45,397 nucleotides of DNA from Clostridiaceae bacterium (GTDB lineage Bacteria; Bacillota; Clostridia; Lachnospirales; Lachnospiraceae): contig CAJTGE010000041.1 in NCBI GenBank assembly GCA_910575795.1, positions 1 through 45,397 of the forward strand. Reading direction: 5' to 3'. Shown piece after piece: positions 23,990 to 31,714 of the stretch (position 1 is the first letter of the stretch; each line of letters starts with the position of its first letter). The position numbers were made by a program, and so were the translations under genes. Below the pieces are notes generated by a model. The model ran no database searches and had not been told where the DNA came from. It was given only the letters and a program-made list of their open reading frames with translations.

Positions 23990-26173
23990 TTATTTCCCGG
24001 CCTTGCCGGATTTGCCCCTGGGAGTACCTGTCTTTACACCCTGGTCGGTCTTGGGAAATTCTATCCCGGTCGCGTACTGGGAGCCTTTCGGCTGCAGCAC
24101 GACAGCCGCGTCGTAATCCTTCCCTGTTTTCTGGGAATGGACAATATTCTTGATCACTTTGGTCTTCCCTTTCTTCAGGAGTTCTGCCAAGTGCTTTTCC
24201 GTGAATTTTCCATCCGCCTTATTGACGGAGAAATTACAGTCTGTCTTATATCCTTCGCAGTGGTAGCTCCACTTACTGTTCACGATAGGCTTTTTACAGT
24301 ATGGGCAGACATAATTTGTCGCCTTCCCCGGCACTGCGCTTTTCGGTGCGTCCGGCATCTTATTGACCTCATTGATCATGTCGTATACATATCCAAAGCA
24401 GAGTTTTTCCCCTTCCTCCAGTGTCATCGCTCCGGTCTTGACGGCCTGGAAATAACTCTCCCATTCGGCTGCCTGTTCCGGTTTGATAATACTCAAAGGA
24501 GATAACATTTTAATATAGTCCTTTCCGCTTCCCGTGATATGGAGGAGGTTGCTCTTCCCTCTCGCCTCAATATACCCGGAAGCAATCAGATCATTAATGA
24601 TCGCGCCCCTGGTCGCCGGAGTGCCGATGCCCTTTGCCTGAACGAACACTTTTTTCAGTGTTTTATCAGACACGAATTTAGCGATCCCTTCCATGGCGGA
24701 AACCAGGGTTGCCAGGGTAAGCCGTTTGGGCGGTGAGGCTTTCTTCTCATGGGCAGTAAAGGAATCTACGGTAATGTTGTCTCCCTTCTTGATTCCGGCT
24801 GGGATCATATCCGCTGAGCTGTTCTTTTTAGGAATCAGTGTTGTCCAACCCGGAACTATCACGATACTCCCGGTCGAATGAAAGAGCATACCATCTGCTT
24901 TTGCATCCAGCACGGTCTTTTCCTCTTCCAGTTCCTTAAAGAACTGTACGACCAGACGTTTGCAGATCAGGGAATAGATTTCCTTTTCCACAGGCGGCAG
25001 GGAAGTCAGGTCAAAGTTTACGGCTGTCGGCAGAAGCGCGTCATGGGACGCCTTCTTCACTTCTTCGTCATTAACGAACCGTTTGTTCTTAAGCGCCCGC
25101 TCCAGATCCTCTTTCTGGAAGTTCTGGATGAACGGTGCCAGCTCCGGCACCTTTTCCACGGCTTTTACCAGTGCCGGCAGTTCCTTCGCCTTCTGGGAAG
25201 AGATGTATTCGCCGTCGGTACGGGGGTATGACACATACCCTTTCTCATACAGGGACTGCACATGATCCAGAACCTGCTGTGGGGATAAGTTGAACCTGGA
25301 GCCGGCATCCACCTGCAGGGTGGAGAGCTTGTAAAGCTGCGGTGGAAGGGTTTTTACCCTCTTCCGCTCAATGGACCTGACCGTTATATGGGTTACCCCG
25401 GACAGGTTATCTTTAATATACTGCCGCGCATCTTCCGGCTTCTCGAAGGATACGGCTTTCCCGCCATCTATCATCACGCCGGAAAAACCGTCCTGATAGA
25501 TAGCATGTACTTCATAGTCAGAGTGAGGGGTAAAATTGTCACAGGCGCTGCTGTTCTCATAGACAATGTTCATAGCCTCCGCCTTGACACGTCCAACCTT
25601 AAAGAGCGTATTCGCTTTCCTGGTTACAGCGATCGTCCCGTTCATCCCCAACAGCCAGTCGAAACGGCTCCGCAAAAGGAATGCGTACGTCATCTGAAGA
25701 TCACGCGGGTTCTGGTAGAAGTCCGTCATCGCGGATAAGGATTTCAGTATCTCCTTTTCTGTCAGGGATTCCTCATAAAACCGGAGTGTCTTGTATTTTT
25801 TCAGCTTCAGCTTCTGGCACAGCAGGTAGTAGATGCCGTTCCCTTCCGTATCAGCGTCAGTCCCGACGATAATGCCGTCATAATGGTTATCTTTCAAAGC
25901 AGCCTTGACGCCATTCAGCTTCTTTTTCTTGAAGTCATTATCGATCTCTGTCACTTCAAAAGAGGAAGGCATAAGCGGCAGGTTCATTTCATGCCATTTC
26001 TGCCCCTGCCAGTCCGGGTATTCCTTTGGTTCCAGGTAGCGGCATACATGCCCGGTCAGGGCAACGAAATCGATCTCCCCGATGGCGCTTACGATTTGTG
26101 TGCGGTATTTTTTGTAGACAGCCTCCACTTTCTTCATGACATCTGCTTTTTCCGCTATAAATAGATATTTCAC
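23990..26173 (-). CDS. topB: DNA topoisomerase III (type IA), element-encoded
   Basis: Passes single DNA strands, unlinking replication intermediates. 727 residues from GTG 26173, with AAGGGG about nine bases before. The Toprim domain begins YLFIAEKADV and has the metal-binding GTDADTEGNG (D106, D108, E110). The catalytic tyrosine is in SYPRTDGEYIS near residue 320. LTLATLVSAMEGIAKFVSDK and GIGTPATRGAIINDLI are the C-terminal type IA signatures. A Cys-rich finger (CPYCKKPIVNSKWSYHCEGY) and a basic tail (KSGKAGK) follow. Element-borne TopB homologues are common on large ICEs and plasmids. CATACTT motif copy 5 lies directly upstream, and the lipoprotein unit follows. Confidence 0.93.
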   Translation of the reverse strand: MKYLFIAEKADVMKKVEAVYKKYRTQIVSAIGEIDFVALTGHVCRYLEPKEYPDWQGQKWHEMNLPLMPSSFEVTEIDNDFKKKKLNGVKAALKDNHYDGIIVGTDADTEGNGIYYLLCQKLKLKKYKTLRFYEESLTEKEILKSLSAMTDFYQNPRDLQMTYAFLLRSRFDWLLGMNGTIAVTRKANTLFKVGRVKAEAMNIVYENSSACDNFTPHSDYEVHAIYQDGFSGVMIDGGKAVSFEKPEDARQYIKDNLSGVTHITVRSIERKRVKTLPPQLYKLSTLQVDAGSRFNLSPQQVLDHVQSLYEKGYVSYPRTDGEYISSQKAKELPALVKAVEKVPELAPFIQNFQKEDLERALKNKRFVNDEEVKKASHDALLPTAVNFDLTSLPPVEKEIYSLICKRLVVQFFKELEEEKTVLDAKADGMLFHSTGSIVIVPGWTTLIPKKNSSADMIPAGIKKGDNITVDSFTAHEKKASPPKRLTLATLVSAMEGIAKFVSDKTLKKVFVQAKGIGTPATRGAIINDLIASGYIEARGKSNLLHITGSGKDYIKMLSPLSIIKPEQAAEWESYFQAVKTGAMTLEEGEKLCFGYVYDMINEVNKMPDAPKSAVPGKATNYVCPYCKKPIVNSKWSYHCEGYKTDCNFSVNKADGKFTEKHLAELLKKGKTKVIKNIVHSQKTGKDYDAAVVLQPKGSQYATGIEFPKTDQGVKTGTPRGKSGKAGK

Positions 26174-26212
26174 CGTTTGTCACCCCTTAATGGATTTTTT
26201 TAAGTTCCTGGT

Positions 26213-26253
26213 AAGTATGTCTGATATTTTCAGCACGAGGTTTCTACAGATAG
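26213..26253 (-). promoter_or_regulatory. CATACTT element motif, copy 5, with upstream box
   Basis: ACATACTT (26213-26220) lies 47 bases before GTG 26173; a TACAGATA box (26246-26253, plus-strand reading) stands 25 bases upstream. Confidence 0.55.
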
Positions 26254-26266
26254 CGTTTTTTTTACC

Positions 26267-27079
26267 TCATCTTCTCCGGGCATCGTTTGCGAATTTTGAG
26301 ATAATGACCTTTTTATAAAACAGTGCGGCAAAAGCAAAGAAACACACCAAAAAAACGTTATCTGCAAGAAAATTAGTGAACATCTTCAGCGCGTTATTTG
26401 CGGCGAACCTGACCGAATACTCCGTATTGTCATAGATATGGAGCGTATCCCCGGCCACAGATAACGGGACTCTCCCGCTGTCCTTTATGGAGGTTACGGC
26501 ATAATCGCCCTTCTCAACCTCTAAGATCTGCCCTTCCGACTTGACCGTCAGCGCGATCCTGTCCCCGGTGTCAATTTCCTTGAGACTCAATGTTAAAGGG
26601 TAGGCAAGTTTTGAGAAATAGGCGGAAGCGGAAGCTTGTTCGAAAGAAAAGCTTACATTCGCGTGCCGACTGTCCTCCGGCGCCGTATAAGACAGTTTTT
26701 CCTCTCCCCCGCCATCTTCCATATCACTATCTTTTGCGTCAGGATCTTTTTCCCTATCAGATGTGTCTCCCATCATGTCCACAACAAACGCTCTGTTGTC
26801 TTTTTTCGCCCTCAGATGTTCCGCTGTCTTCCACTCCTGCCCGCCTGTGTCCACAGTGTTTTCATTTGTGCTGGTAATCTCACTGACCGCTGTTCCGTCA
26901 GCTTCTCCCGTACCTCCGGCCTTCCTGGTATCTTCTGCATCAACTTCTGTTATCTGTTCTGCTTTGGGCGCCGCATTAACGCTCATGGGAGCGAGTGACA
27001 GCGCAAAGATACAGCCAAACACGGCCACCCTGATCATTCTTTTTCTCATTTTTTGCTTTGCGGGTCTGCTGCCCCGCAT
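26267..27079 (-). CDS. Secreted or membrane-anchored protein of unknown function
   Basis: Up to 270 residues. A hydrophobic signal (MIRVAVFGCIFALSLAPMSV) ends near NAAPKAEQ. A long acidic, Gly/Thr-rich extracellular region (about 40-135) leads to a beta-rich domain (VSFSFEQASASAYFSKLAYP; LTVKSEGQILEVEKGDY). A C-terminal transmembrane helix (FLVCFFAFAALFYKKVIISK) has a short basic cytoplasmic tail. The start is unclear: ATG 27079 sits directly against AAGGAGG, while the ATGs at 27049 and 27037 have no site of their own. The 5' end overlaps the preceding gene. The topology (signal, ectodomain, C-terminal anchor) suits a surface component of a transfer apparatus, but no family was recognised. 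Confidence 0.7.
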   Translation of the reverse strand: MRGSRPAKQKMRKRMIRVAVFGCIFALSLAPMSVNAAPKAEQITEVDAEDTRKAGGTGEADGTAVSEITSTNENTVDTGGQEWKTAEHLRAKKDNRAFVVDMMGDTSDREKDPDAKDSDMEDGGGEEKLSYTAPEDSRHANVSFSFEQASASAYFSKLAYPLTLSLKEIDTGDRIALTVKSEGQILEVEKGDYAVTSIKDSGRVPLSVAGDTLHIYDNTEYSVRFAANNALKMFTNFLADNVFLVCFFAFAALFYKKVIISKFANDARRR

Positions 27080-27474
27080 CCTCCTTCTTCAAGATATTTA
27101 TAAAGCTGATAAAACGGGCATCTGTCCCCCTTCCGCGGGTCTTTTAACAAGTCAGCGATCACCAGGGCGGAAGCCCGGTCATACTGCGCCAGCAGGCTGG
27201 AATGTTCCCGTACAATACGGCATACTTCACGGGCTGCCTCATCATCGGTGGAGCCGACGCTCGCAATGGCATACAGGCATAGGCTGCCGAACAGTTCTCC
27301 ATTTTTCTCATCTATCTGAACTTTGCTGTCCGGAGTGCATTTCTCGGCTATTCTGCGGAGTATGCCATACTGCTTTAGGATATCCTCCCTTCCATTTGCA
27401 AGCCCGTAGATTTTTGCGTACTTAAGGATTTTTTCAAAATCCCGGTACTTGATATTGTCTATCATAAAAACCAT
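27046..27474 (-). CDS. Helical protein of unknown function
   Basis: 142 residues from ATG 27474 (MVFMIDNIKYRDFEKILKYA). The frame remains open to 27654, but the upstream part (PELPEKRRKEEEKYSRQK) reads like a leader that contains the AAGGAGG and a CATACTA motif, so the short form is preferred; the GTG codons at 27486 and 27483 are alternatives. The product is almost entirely helical (VCRIVREHSSLLAQYDRASA) with a Cys-containing C-terminus (FYQLYKYLEEGGCGAAD). It overlaps the next gene by 34 bases. The family is unknown. Confidence 0.6.
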   Translation of the reverse strand: MVFMIDNIKYRDFEKILKYAKIYGLANGREDILKQYGILRRIAEKCTPDSKVQIDEKNGELFGSLCLYAIASVGSTDDEAAREVCRIVREHSSLLAQYDRASALVIADLLKDPRKGDRCPFYQLYKYLEEGGCGAADPQSKK

Positions 27475-27552
27475 AAAAAACACCACAGGTTTTTGCCTGC
27501 TATATTTTTCTTCCTCCTTCCTTCTTTTTTCCGGCAACTCCGGTACTGGTGA

Positions 27553-27560
27553 TAGTATGG
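27553..27560 (-). promoter_or_regulatory. CATACTT-like motif, copy 6 (weak)
   Basis: CCATACTA read leftward, 86 bases before the preferred start at 27474. The rest of 27475-27799 holds this leader, a terminator and no gene that I can support. Confidence 0.35.
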
Positions 27561-27737
27561 GTGATCCTGCCACTTTTCCAACAAAAATAAAAGCATCTCC
27601 ATGGATACGCGCGGCTTTGTCCTCCTGTCCCCGTTCATGCTTTTTTACAATCAAGCAGGGAAGATTTATCGCCCCTACCCGCCGCGCGGCCCGTGCGCCA
27701 CATCAGTGGCATATCACCTCTGCACGGTTCTGTGCAT

Positions 27738-27771
27738 ATAAAAAAGGAGCGCTTCCGCCGAAGCGGGAGGC
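27738..27771 (-). terminator. Rho-independent terminator after the 27800 gene
   Basis: CGCTTC (27750-27755) pairs with GAAGCG (27760-27765), extended by GGAG and CTCC-like flanks; read leftward it is followed by CTCCTTTTTTATAT. Confidence 0.75.
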
Positions 27772-27799
27772 CCCGATGCTGTATCGTATAGTAGTCAGA

Positions 27800-28492
27800 T
27801 CACTGCCTGTCACTGTCTTTTCCAAACCCATGGTAGGCGTTCCGGATTACATGCCCGCCATGCATGTCGTAACCCTCAGAGAGAATCTTCTGCATTTCCT
27901 GCTCGCGCTCTTTCTGGTAGGCTTCCCTTTTTTCCTTTTTCTTCTTGGCGTTCTGCTCGGCAGCCTGCTCCGCAGTCATCTCAGTGCGTACTTGGTCGGA
28001 TATTATCTTTTCGTCAAAATCCGGCGACTCATAAAAACCGACGCTGTCCGGGAGGAATAAAAGCTGTAGTTCATTGCATTCCGTATACATAGGGTCGTGT
28101 GGCTGGATATTGTGGAAAATCGGATTCACCGCCGCGATCATCGCGCCAGCGATACTCATTGGCTTGACTATCACGCGGAGGCAAGGCACGCCAGGCATTT
28201 TTTTCTCCCCGGAATGAATGAACTCAGTCATAAGCTGTGAGTAGTCTTCCGTGATCATTCGCATGCGGCTGAAATCACTGGCATTGTTATACTTATAGGT
28301 GATACGGATTGTGGTGTATCCGCCGATATCGGCAAGGGACACTAACGGATCCCTGGTCGTAAGTTCGCTTACCTGCTGAATGGTCTCTCCTGTCTGCTCG
28401 TCCATATACTCCAACGAGAACTGGATCATCGTAAGGTTGTCGCCGTGCTCGTCTTTGTCCCAGAGGGCACGGATGATATCCATGGCTTCCAT
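27800..28492 (-). CDS. Element protein of unknown function with basic coiled-coil tail
   Basis: 230 residues from ATG 28492 (MEAMDIIRALWDKDEHG); AAAGGAG ten bases upstream fixes this start over one 17 codons earlier. The N-terminal 170 residues form a mixed domain (LTMIQFSLEYMDEQTGETIQ; GGYTTIRITYKYNN; LRVIVKPMSIAGAMIAAVNP). Residues about 180-212 are a Lys/Glu/Gln-rich helix (AEQNAKKKKEKREAYQKERE), and the C-terminus is His/Gly-rich. No family was recognised. It follows the coiled-coil gene 28673-30883 by 180 bases that include a perfect palindrome. Confidence 0.72.
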   Translation of the reverse strand: MEAMDIIRALWDKDEHGDNLTMIQFSLEYMDEQTGETIQQVSELTTRDPLVSLADIGGYTTIRITYKYNNASDFSRMRMITEDYSQLMTEFIHSGEKKMPGVPCLRVIVKPMSIAGAMIAAVNPIFHNIQPHDPMYTECNELQLLFLPDSVGFYESPDFDEKIISDQVRTEMTAEQAAEQNAKKKKEKREAYQKEREQEMQKILSEGYDMHGGHVIRNAYHGFGKDSDRQ

Positions 28493-28578
28493 AAATTGTA
28501 TTCTCCTTTCTTTTACTGCCGTGGCTGCCCGGCCGGCAGGCAATTTCGGTCTGGTTATTTTTTTATGTTGTGAACTAC

Positions 28579-28597
28579 TCGGTAATTGAATTACCGA
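28579..28597. promoter_or_regulatory. Perfect 19-bp palindrome, operator candidate
   Basis: TCGGTAATTGAATTACCGA is symmetrical around its central base and lies 87 bases before ATG 28492. It lacks a T-run, so a protein-binding site fits better than a terminator. Confidence 0.45.
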
Positions 28598-28672
28598 AAA
28601 TTCCCGCGGCTTTCTCCTAAAATAAATTATGTCCGGTCCCGCTGTTTTTTTGATCCCATTTCCGGGCTGTTT

Positions 28673-30883
28673 TCACTCAAGTTCGTCGATCTCCCTGCCT
28701 TCCAGCCCGGCTCCCCGCTCCTCACCGATGAGCGGATCGTGCTGCATATCTCTTGACTGGGCATTCAGTGCTTCCTCCATGGATGTTCTGCCAGTTTCTT
28801 CCATGGCCTTATTCAAATCTTCCAGCTTGAAGTTTCCGCCGATCTCATTCTTCTGCCCCGGCAGGATCTCTTCGAAGGCCCGAATCGATGATTCCCGGCT
28901 CTCCACTACGCTTCTGACATGCGCCTGGTAAACTTCCCTGTCCGTCTCTTCCTGACCAAGGGAGGTTTTATCATACTGTTCTTTTGCGTCCCTGCATGCA
29001 TCTCTCATGGCGCCAGCTTTCTGTTCCAGCGCTGTAATCTGTTCGTCCAGTTTCTTTACCTGGCCAACAGCTATATCGTAGTCTGCTTTGGCTACATTCG
29101 CTGCCGTGAAAGTCTGGCCCTTTTCCCTGAATGCCGCTGCTCTGTCCTTCAGGATTTGTGCCTGTTGTTCCTTAAGCTCCTGCATCTTTTGCGGCCCGGG
29201 GTACTTCCCGGACATCTGGCTCTCAATCTTCTTCAGACTCTCCCTAATATTGCAGACCTTCTGCTCCGTTTCCAGTGCCTTTGTCTGTGCCTGTTTATAT
29301 ATTTCATCCAGTTTGATGGCATTTGCTGCCTTTTCGCTGCGGGCCTCTTTCGTTGTCTTCAGCTCCTTTTCAATATCCTGTAATTTCTGTATTTTTGTTT
29401 CATATGCTTCCCTGAACGGATCGGGTTTCTGGGTGTCTGCATCCATGGCGATTGTGAATGCCTTTCCTCCGTCGGTCTGGCTGATCTGAATCTTATTGTC
29501 TTTCACTGATATTAAATAAGATATATTGTCAACTGTAAAGCCGTTACGGCCCTGTGTCGCAGCGTCACGCATCGTCTTTTCGAATTCATTCCTGCTTGTG
29601 AGGTTATAGGATTTTTCTCCACGGTTGTAGTCCTCCCGGAAATTCCTCGCCAGATCGGAAACGATATAAGCCCCAAGCGTTTCAGATACGTCGATCTTCC
29701 TTCCGATGAACCTGCCGTCATCCGACTGCCTTGTCGGGACGAACGCCTCAGCGGAAATGACATTCAGATGTTTGTCAATATCGATCTGGATCATAGAGCA
29801 GCCCATGAAGGAGGAATACCCTCCGTACTGTTCCCGTTCATTGTTGATGCGGATCTCCAGTTTTCCGTCTTTCCTGGCAGCCGATATCTGCACCGGCTCA
29901 CCCTGGTTCAGTTCCGTCAGTTTTTCCTGGAGCTGTTTCGCGTAATAGCTAAGGTAAGCCTCTTTGGTTTCCTTCGCATTCGAATACCTGTCCTCCAGGT
30001 CATTGGTGATGAGCTTGTGGAGCGCCTTGAATTTACCCTTCATCTCTTCCGCTTCCTTCTGTGCTTCCCCTTTTTCCGGCTTCCTCTGTTCCTGGTTTTT
30101 TGCGTTTTCGGCTTTCCCAGCGCGTTCCGGCTTCTCCTGGCTCCCAGGATGTTCCGTCCTACCCTGCTGCTCTTTCTTAGCATGGCCGGCGTTTTCTTTC
30201 TGTGCAGGTGCCTGCTCCTGTGTGCCCTTTTCCTGCCTGGACGCCTCCCGTTTCTCGTTCTGCTGGATTGCGTGCACGTAGGCTTCTTTCCCAAGTATCC
30301 TCCTCGCGATCCCATGGTAGAACAGTTCTTTCCAGTCTCTTCCTTTTTCCCTGCTCTTGTCCTGTGTTGCTCTATCTACAGATGGATCATCCTTTTTCCT
30401 GGATGGATCCATGGAAGACCTTGAAAAATCAGCCACGTTTACCCTCGGCGGGCTTGGGATGCGGCCTCTCCCGATTGCCCGTTCGACCGTATGTTTTACA
30501 TAGTGGTACACCCGCATGGCAAGATCGCGGATCCGTAAGAAAAATCCCCTAAACCTTGTCGGTTCCTTGTCTTTTTTGTAGTCATCCTTACGGAATGCAG
30601 TCCCATCCTGATCTTTCTTTTTCTGGGCATCCCTTGCGGCATCATCCGCCCTGGTCTGTTCCTGGACACGCCTGTTAACATCTTCCCTGGCAATGTCCTC
30701 TTTTGGCGGTGTCCCGTCTGCACAGGTTTCTTCCTGCTCTTTATCCGGCACAGATGGTTCCTGGTGTCTGGAGTCAGGTTTCTGCTCTTTATCTGCCGCT
30801 TCGGCCTCTTTATTATCAGTCACGAGTCCGTTGCTGCCTGCCGCAGGCTCAAGGATGGTTTTATTTTCTCTATCGCCGCTCAT
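28673..30883 (-). CDS. Large charged coiled-coil protein of unknown function
   Basis: 736 residues, ATG 30883 with GAAGGGAG upstream. Residues 1-110 are hydrophilic and repetitive in Glu, Lys, Asp and Gln; a more structured basic segment (about 108-150, GFFLRIRDLAMRVYHYVKHT) follows; 215-290 is again low-complexity. A central globular domain (about 290-490) contains YAKQLQEKLTELNQ, YGGYSSFMGCSMIQIDID and NVISAEAFVPTRQSDDGRF. From about 500 to 680 the sequence is a heptad-like coiled coil (KIQKLQDIEKELKTTKEARS; QVKKLDEQITALEQKAGAMR). No ATPase or nuclease motif was seen. Size and coiled coil suggest a scaffold, perhaps in transfer or segregation. Its unit starts after CATACTT motif copy 7. Confidence 0.75.
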   Translation of the reverse strand: MSGDRENKTILEPAAGSNGLVTDNKEAEAADKEQKPDSRHQEPSVPDKEQEETCADGTPPKEDIAREDVNRRVQEQTRADDAARDAQKKKDQDGTAFRKDDYKKDKEPTRFRGFFLRIRDLAMRVYHYVKHTVERAIGRGRIPSPPRVNVADFSRSSMDPSRKKDDPSVDRATQDKSREKGRDWKELFYHGIARRILGKEAYVHAIQQNEKREASRQEKGTQEQAPAQKENAGHAKKEQQGRTEHPGSQEKPERAGKAENAKNQEQRKPEKGEAQKEAEEMKGKFKALHKLITNDLEDRYSNAKETKEAYLSYYAKQLQEKLTELNQGEPVQISAARKDGKLEIRINNEREQYGGYSSFMGCSMIQIDIDKHLNVISAEAFVPTRQSDDGRFIGRKIDVSETLGAYIVSDLARNFREDYNRGEKSYNLTSRNEFEKTMRDAATQGRNGFTVDNISYLISVKDNKIQISQTDGGKAFTIAMDADTQKPDPFREAYETKIQKLQDIEKELKTTKEARSEKAANAIKLDEIYKQAQTKALETEQKVCNIRESLKKIESQMSGKYPGPQKMQELKEQQAQILKDRAAAFREKGQTFTAANVAKADYDIAVGQVKKLDEQITALEQKAGAMRDACRDAKEQYDKTSLGQEETDREVYQAHVRSVVESRESSIRAFEEILPGQKNEIGGNFKLEDLNKAMEETGRTSMEEALNAQSRDMQHDPLIGEERGAGLEGREIDELE

Positions 30884-30924
30884 AAGGTACTCCCTTCTAT
30901 AATGAATGTTTCTGCTTACTTATT

Positions 30925-30958
30925 CAGTATGGAAACGGCCCCGGCGTTTTCAGCCATA
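30925..30958 (-). promoter_or_regulatory. CATACTT-like motif, copy 7
   Basis: CCATACTG (30925-30932) lies 49 bases before ATG 30883; a degenerate upstream box (TTTTCAGCCATA, 30947-30958, plus-strand reading) is present. Confidence 0.5.
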
Positions 30959-30959
30959 A

Positions 30960-31091
30960 AAAAGTGTCTTCGACACCAATCAGCGGGATATTTCCCTGCC
31001 GGAAGAACAGCATCACTATATCGAAAAAGATGGCTATAACCGTTGCATATACCACAAGAGAGACATTGATGCAGCCGAACGGACGGTTTGA
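30960..31091 (+). pseudogene. C-terminal remnant of an unknown gene on the opposite strand
   Basis: An open frame without a start codon runs from just after a TAA to TGA 31089-31091 and encodes a polar, protein-like tail (VFDTNQRDISLPEEQHHYIE, then YNRCIYHKRDIDAAERTV). It is in the orientation opposite to all surrounding element genes, and its upstream part is missing, so it looks like the end of a gene carried in by an earlier insertion. The family is unknown. Confidence 0.4.
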
Positions 31092-31231
31092 TGAAAGATG
31101 CAGAAAAACTCATTGCTATATGTGATAAAACAGGTGATCTGGATGATACCAGCGAATACCAGCTATTGATCCGTCTGCTAAAAGAACGTACCATAATGGA
31201 TGATGATGGAAACAGGCGTGAATGCCATTAA
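31091..31231 (+). CDS. 46-residue protein, possible remnant partner
   Basis: ATG 31091 overlaps the stop of the upstream remnant as TGATG, the layout of coupled genes. The product (MKDAEKLIAICDKTGDLDDT, SEYQLLIRLLKERTIMDDDG, NRRECH) is helical and acidic. No independent ribosome-binding site is present. It may be a true small gene or the last part of the same decayed insertion. The 443-base gap between the 30883 and 31327 genes holds only this pair, motif copy 7 and a terminator. Confidence 0.4.
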   Translation: MKDAEKLIAICDKTGDLDDTSEYQLLIRLLKERTIMDDDGNRRECH

Positions 31232-31273
31232 GGAACTTATAAAGATGTCTTTTGACACCCTAATCCTATAAAG

Positions 31274-31310
31274 TAAAAAAAAAGCCCTCCCCGGTACTGG
31301 ACAGGACTTT
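31274..31310 (-). terminator. Rho-independent terminator after the 31327 gene
   Basis: AGTCCTGTCC and GGGGAGGGCT (minus-strand reading) form a 10-bp stem with G-U pairs and one mismatch, followed by nine T. Confidence 0.75.
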
Positions 31311-31326
31311 TTTTGGAAAGATACCG

Positions 31327-31590
31327 CTATCTTGGGTGAGAAACCAAGTTGGCCTCGACGGCCTCCATAAAGTATCTGGAGTCATGCAGGATGTCATCCC
31401 ATAGGACATCAATGCAGCGGATCTCGCTATTTTCCAGAATAACGGTATTGTAGCAGTGCTGTGGGACATTGGGGGCGTCATAGACTACCACACCGATATC
31501 CAGACCGCAATACCTGCCAAGGATCATAAACATCGTGGCCTGATGCTCCCCATGGCTAAAGCCAGGAGGTTCCTTAGATTCTTTTGGCAT
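31327..31590 (-). CDS. Small element protein of unknown function, cut off from its promoter
   Basis: 87 residues from ATG 31590 (MPKESKEPPGFSHGEHQATM). The sequence (LGRYCGLDIGVVVYDAPNVP; EIRCIDVLWDDILHDSRYFM) looks like a compact mixed fold. No good Shine-Dalgarno precedes the start, and the IS605 unit begins right behind it, so either the original 5' end is altered or translation is weak. The nearest upstream CATACTT motif (33758-33765) lies on the other side of the IS, suggesting the IS landed between this gene and its promoter. Ends at a strong terminator. Confidence 0.6.
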   Translation of the reverse strand: MPKESKEPPGFSHGEHQATMFMILGRYCGLDIGVVVYDAPNVPQHCYNTVILENSEIRCIDVLWDDILHDSRYFMEAVEANLVSHPR

Positions 31591-31621
31591 CACTCAGTCA
31601 TATAGGAGAGATATAGCCATG

Positions 31622-31714
31622 TTTTCAGGATTTACCGCTTATAGGATTTCAGGGCTGGCGCCCTTACTTTCCAAACGGAAGGCCAGCATCCGGGCCTTTT
31701 ATGGGATATGGGAT
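31622..31714 (-). ncRNA. Candidate right-end omega-RNA region
   Basis: Just after the tnpB stop, read leftward, come two hairpins: AAGGCC/GGCCTT (31679-31684 with 31693-31698) and AGGGC/GCCCT (31651-31655 with 31660-31664). In active TnpB systems the guide RNA scaffold lies here and the guide is the sequence beyond the right end. This is inferred from position only. Confidence 0.35.

Noticed and set aside
27475..27640. 57-codon frame starting MNGDRRTKPRVSME
   Set aside because: It runs through the leader, motif copy 6 and the ribosome-binding site of the following gene, and its C-terminus is low-quality sequence.
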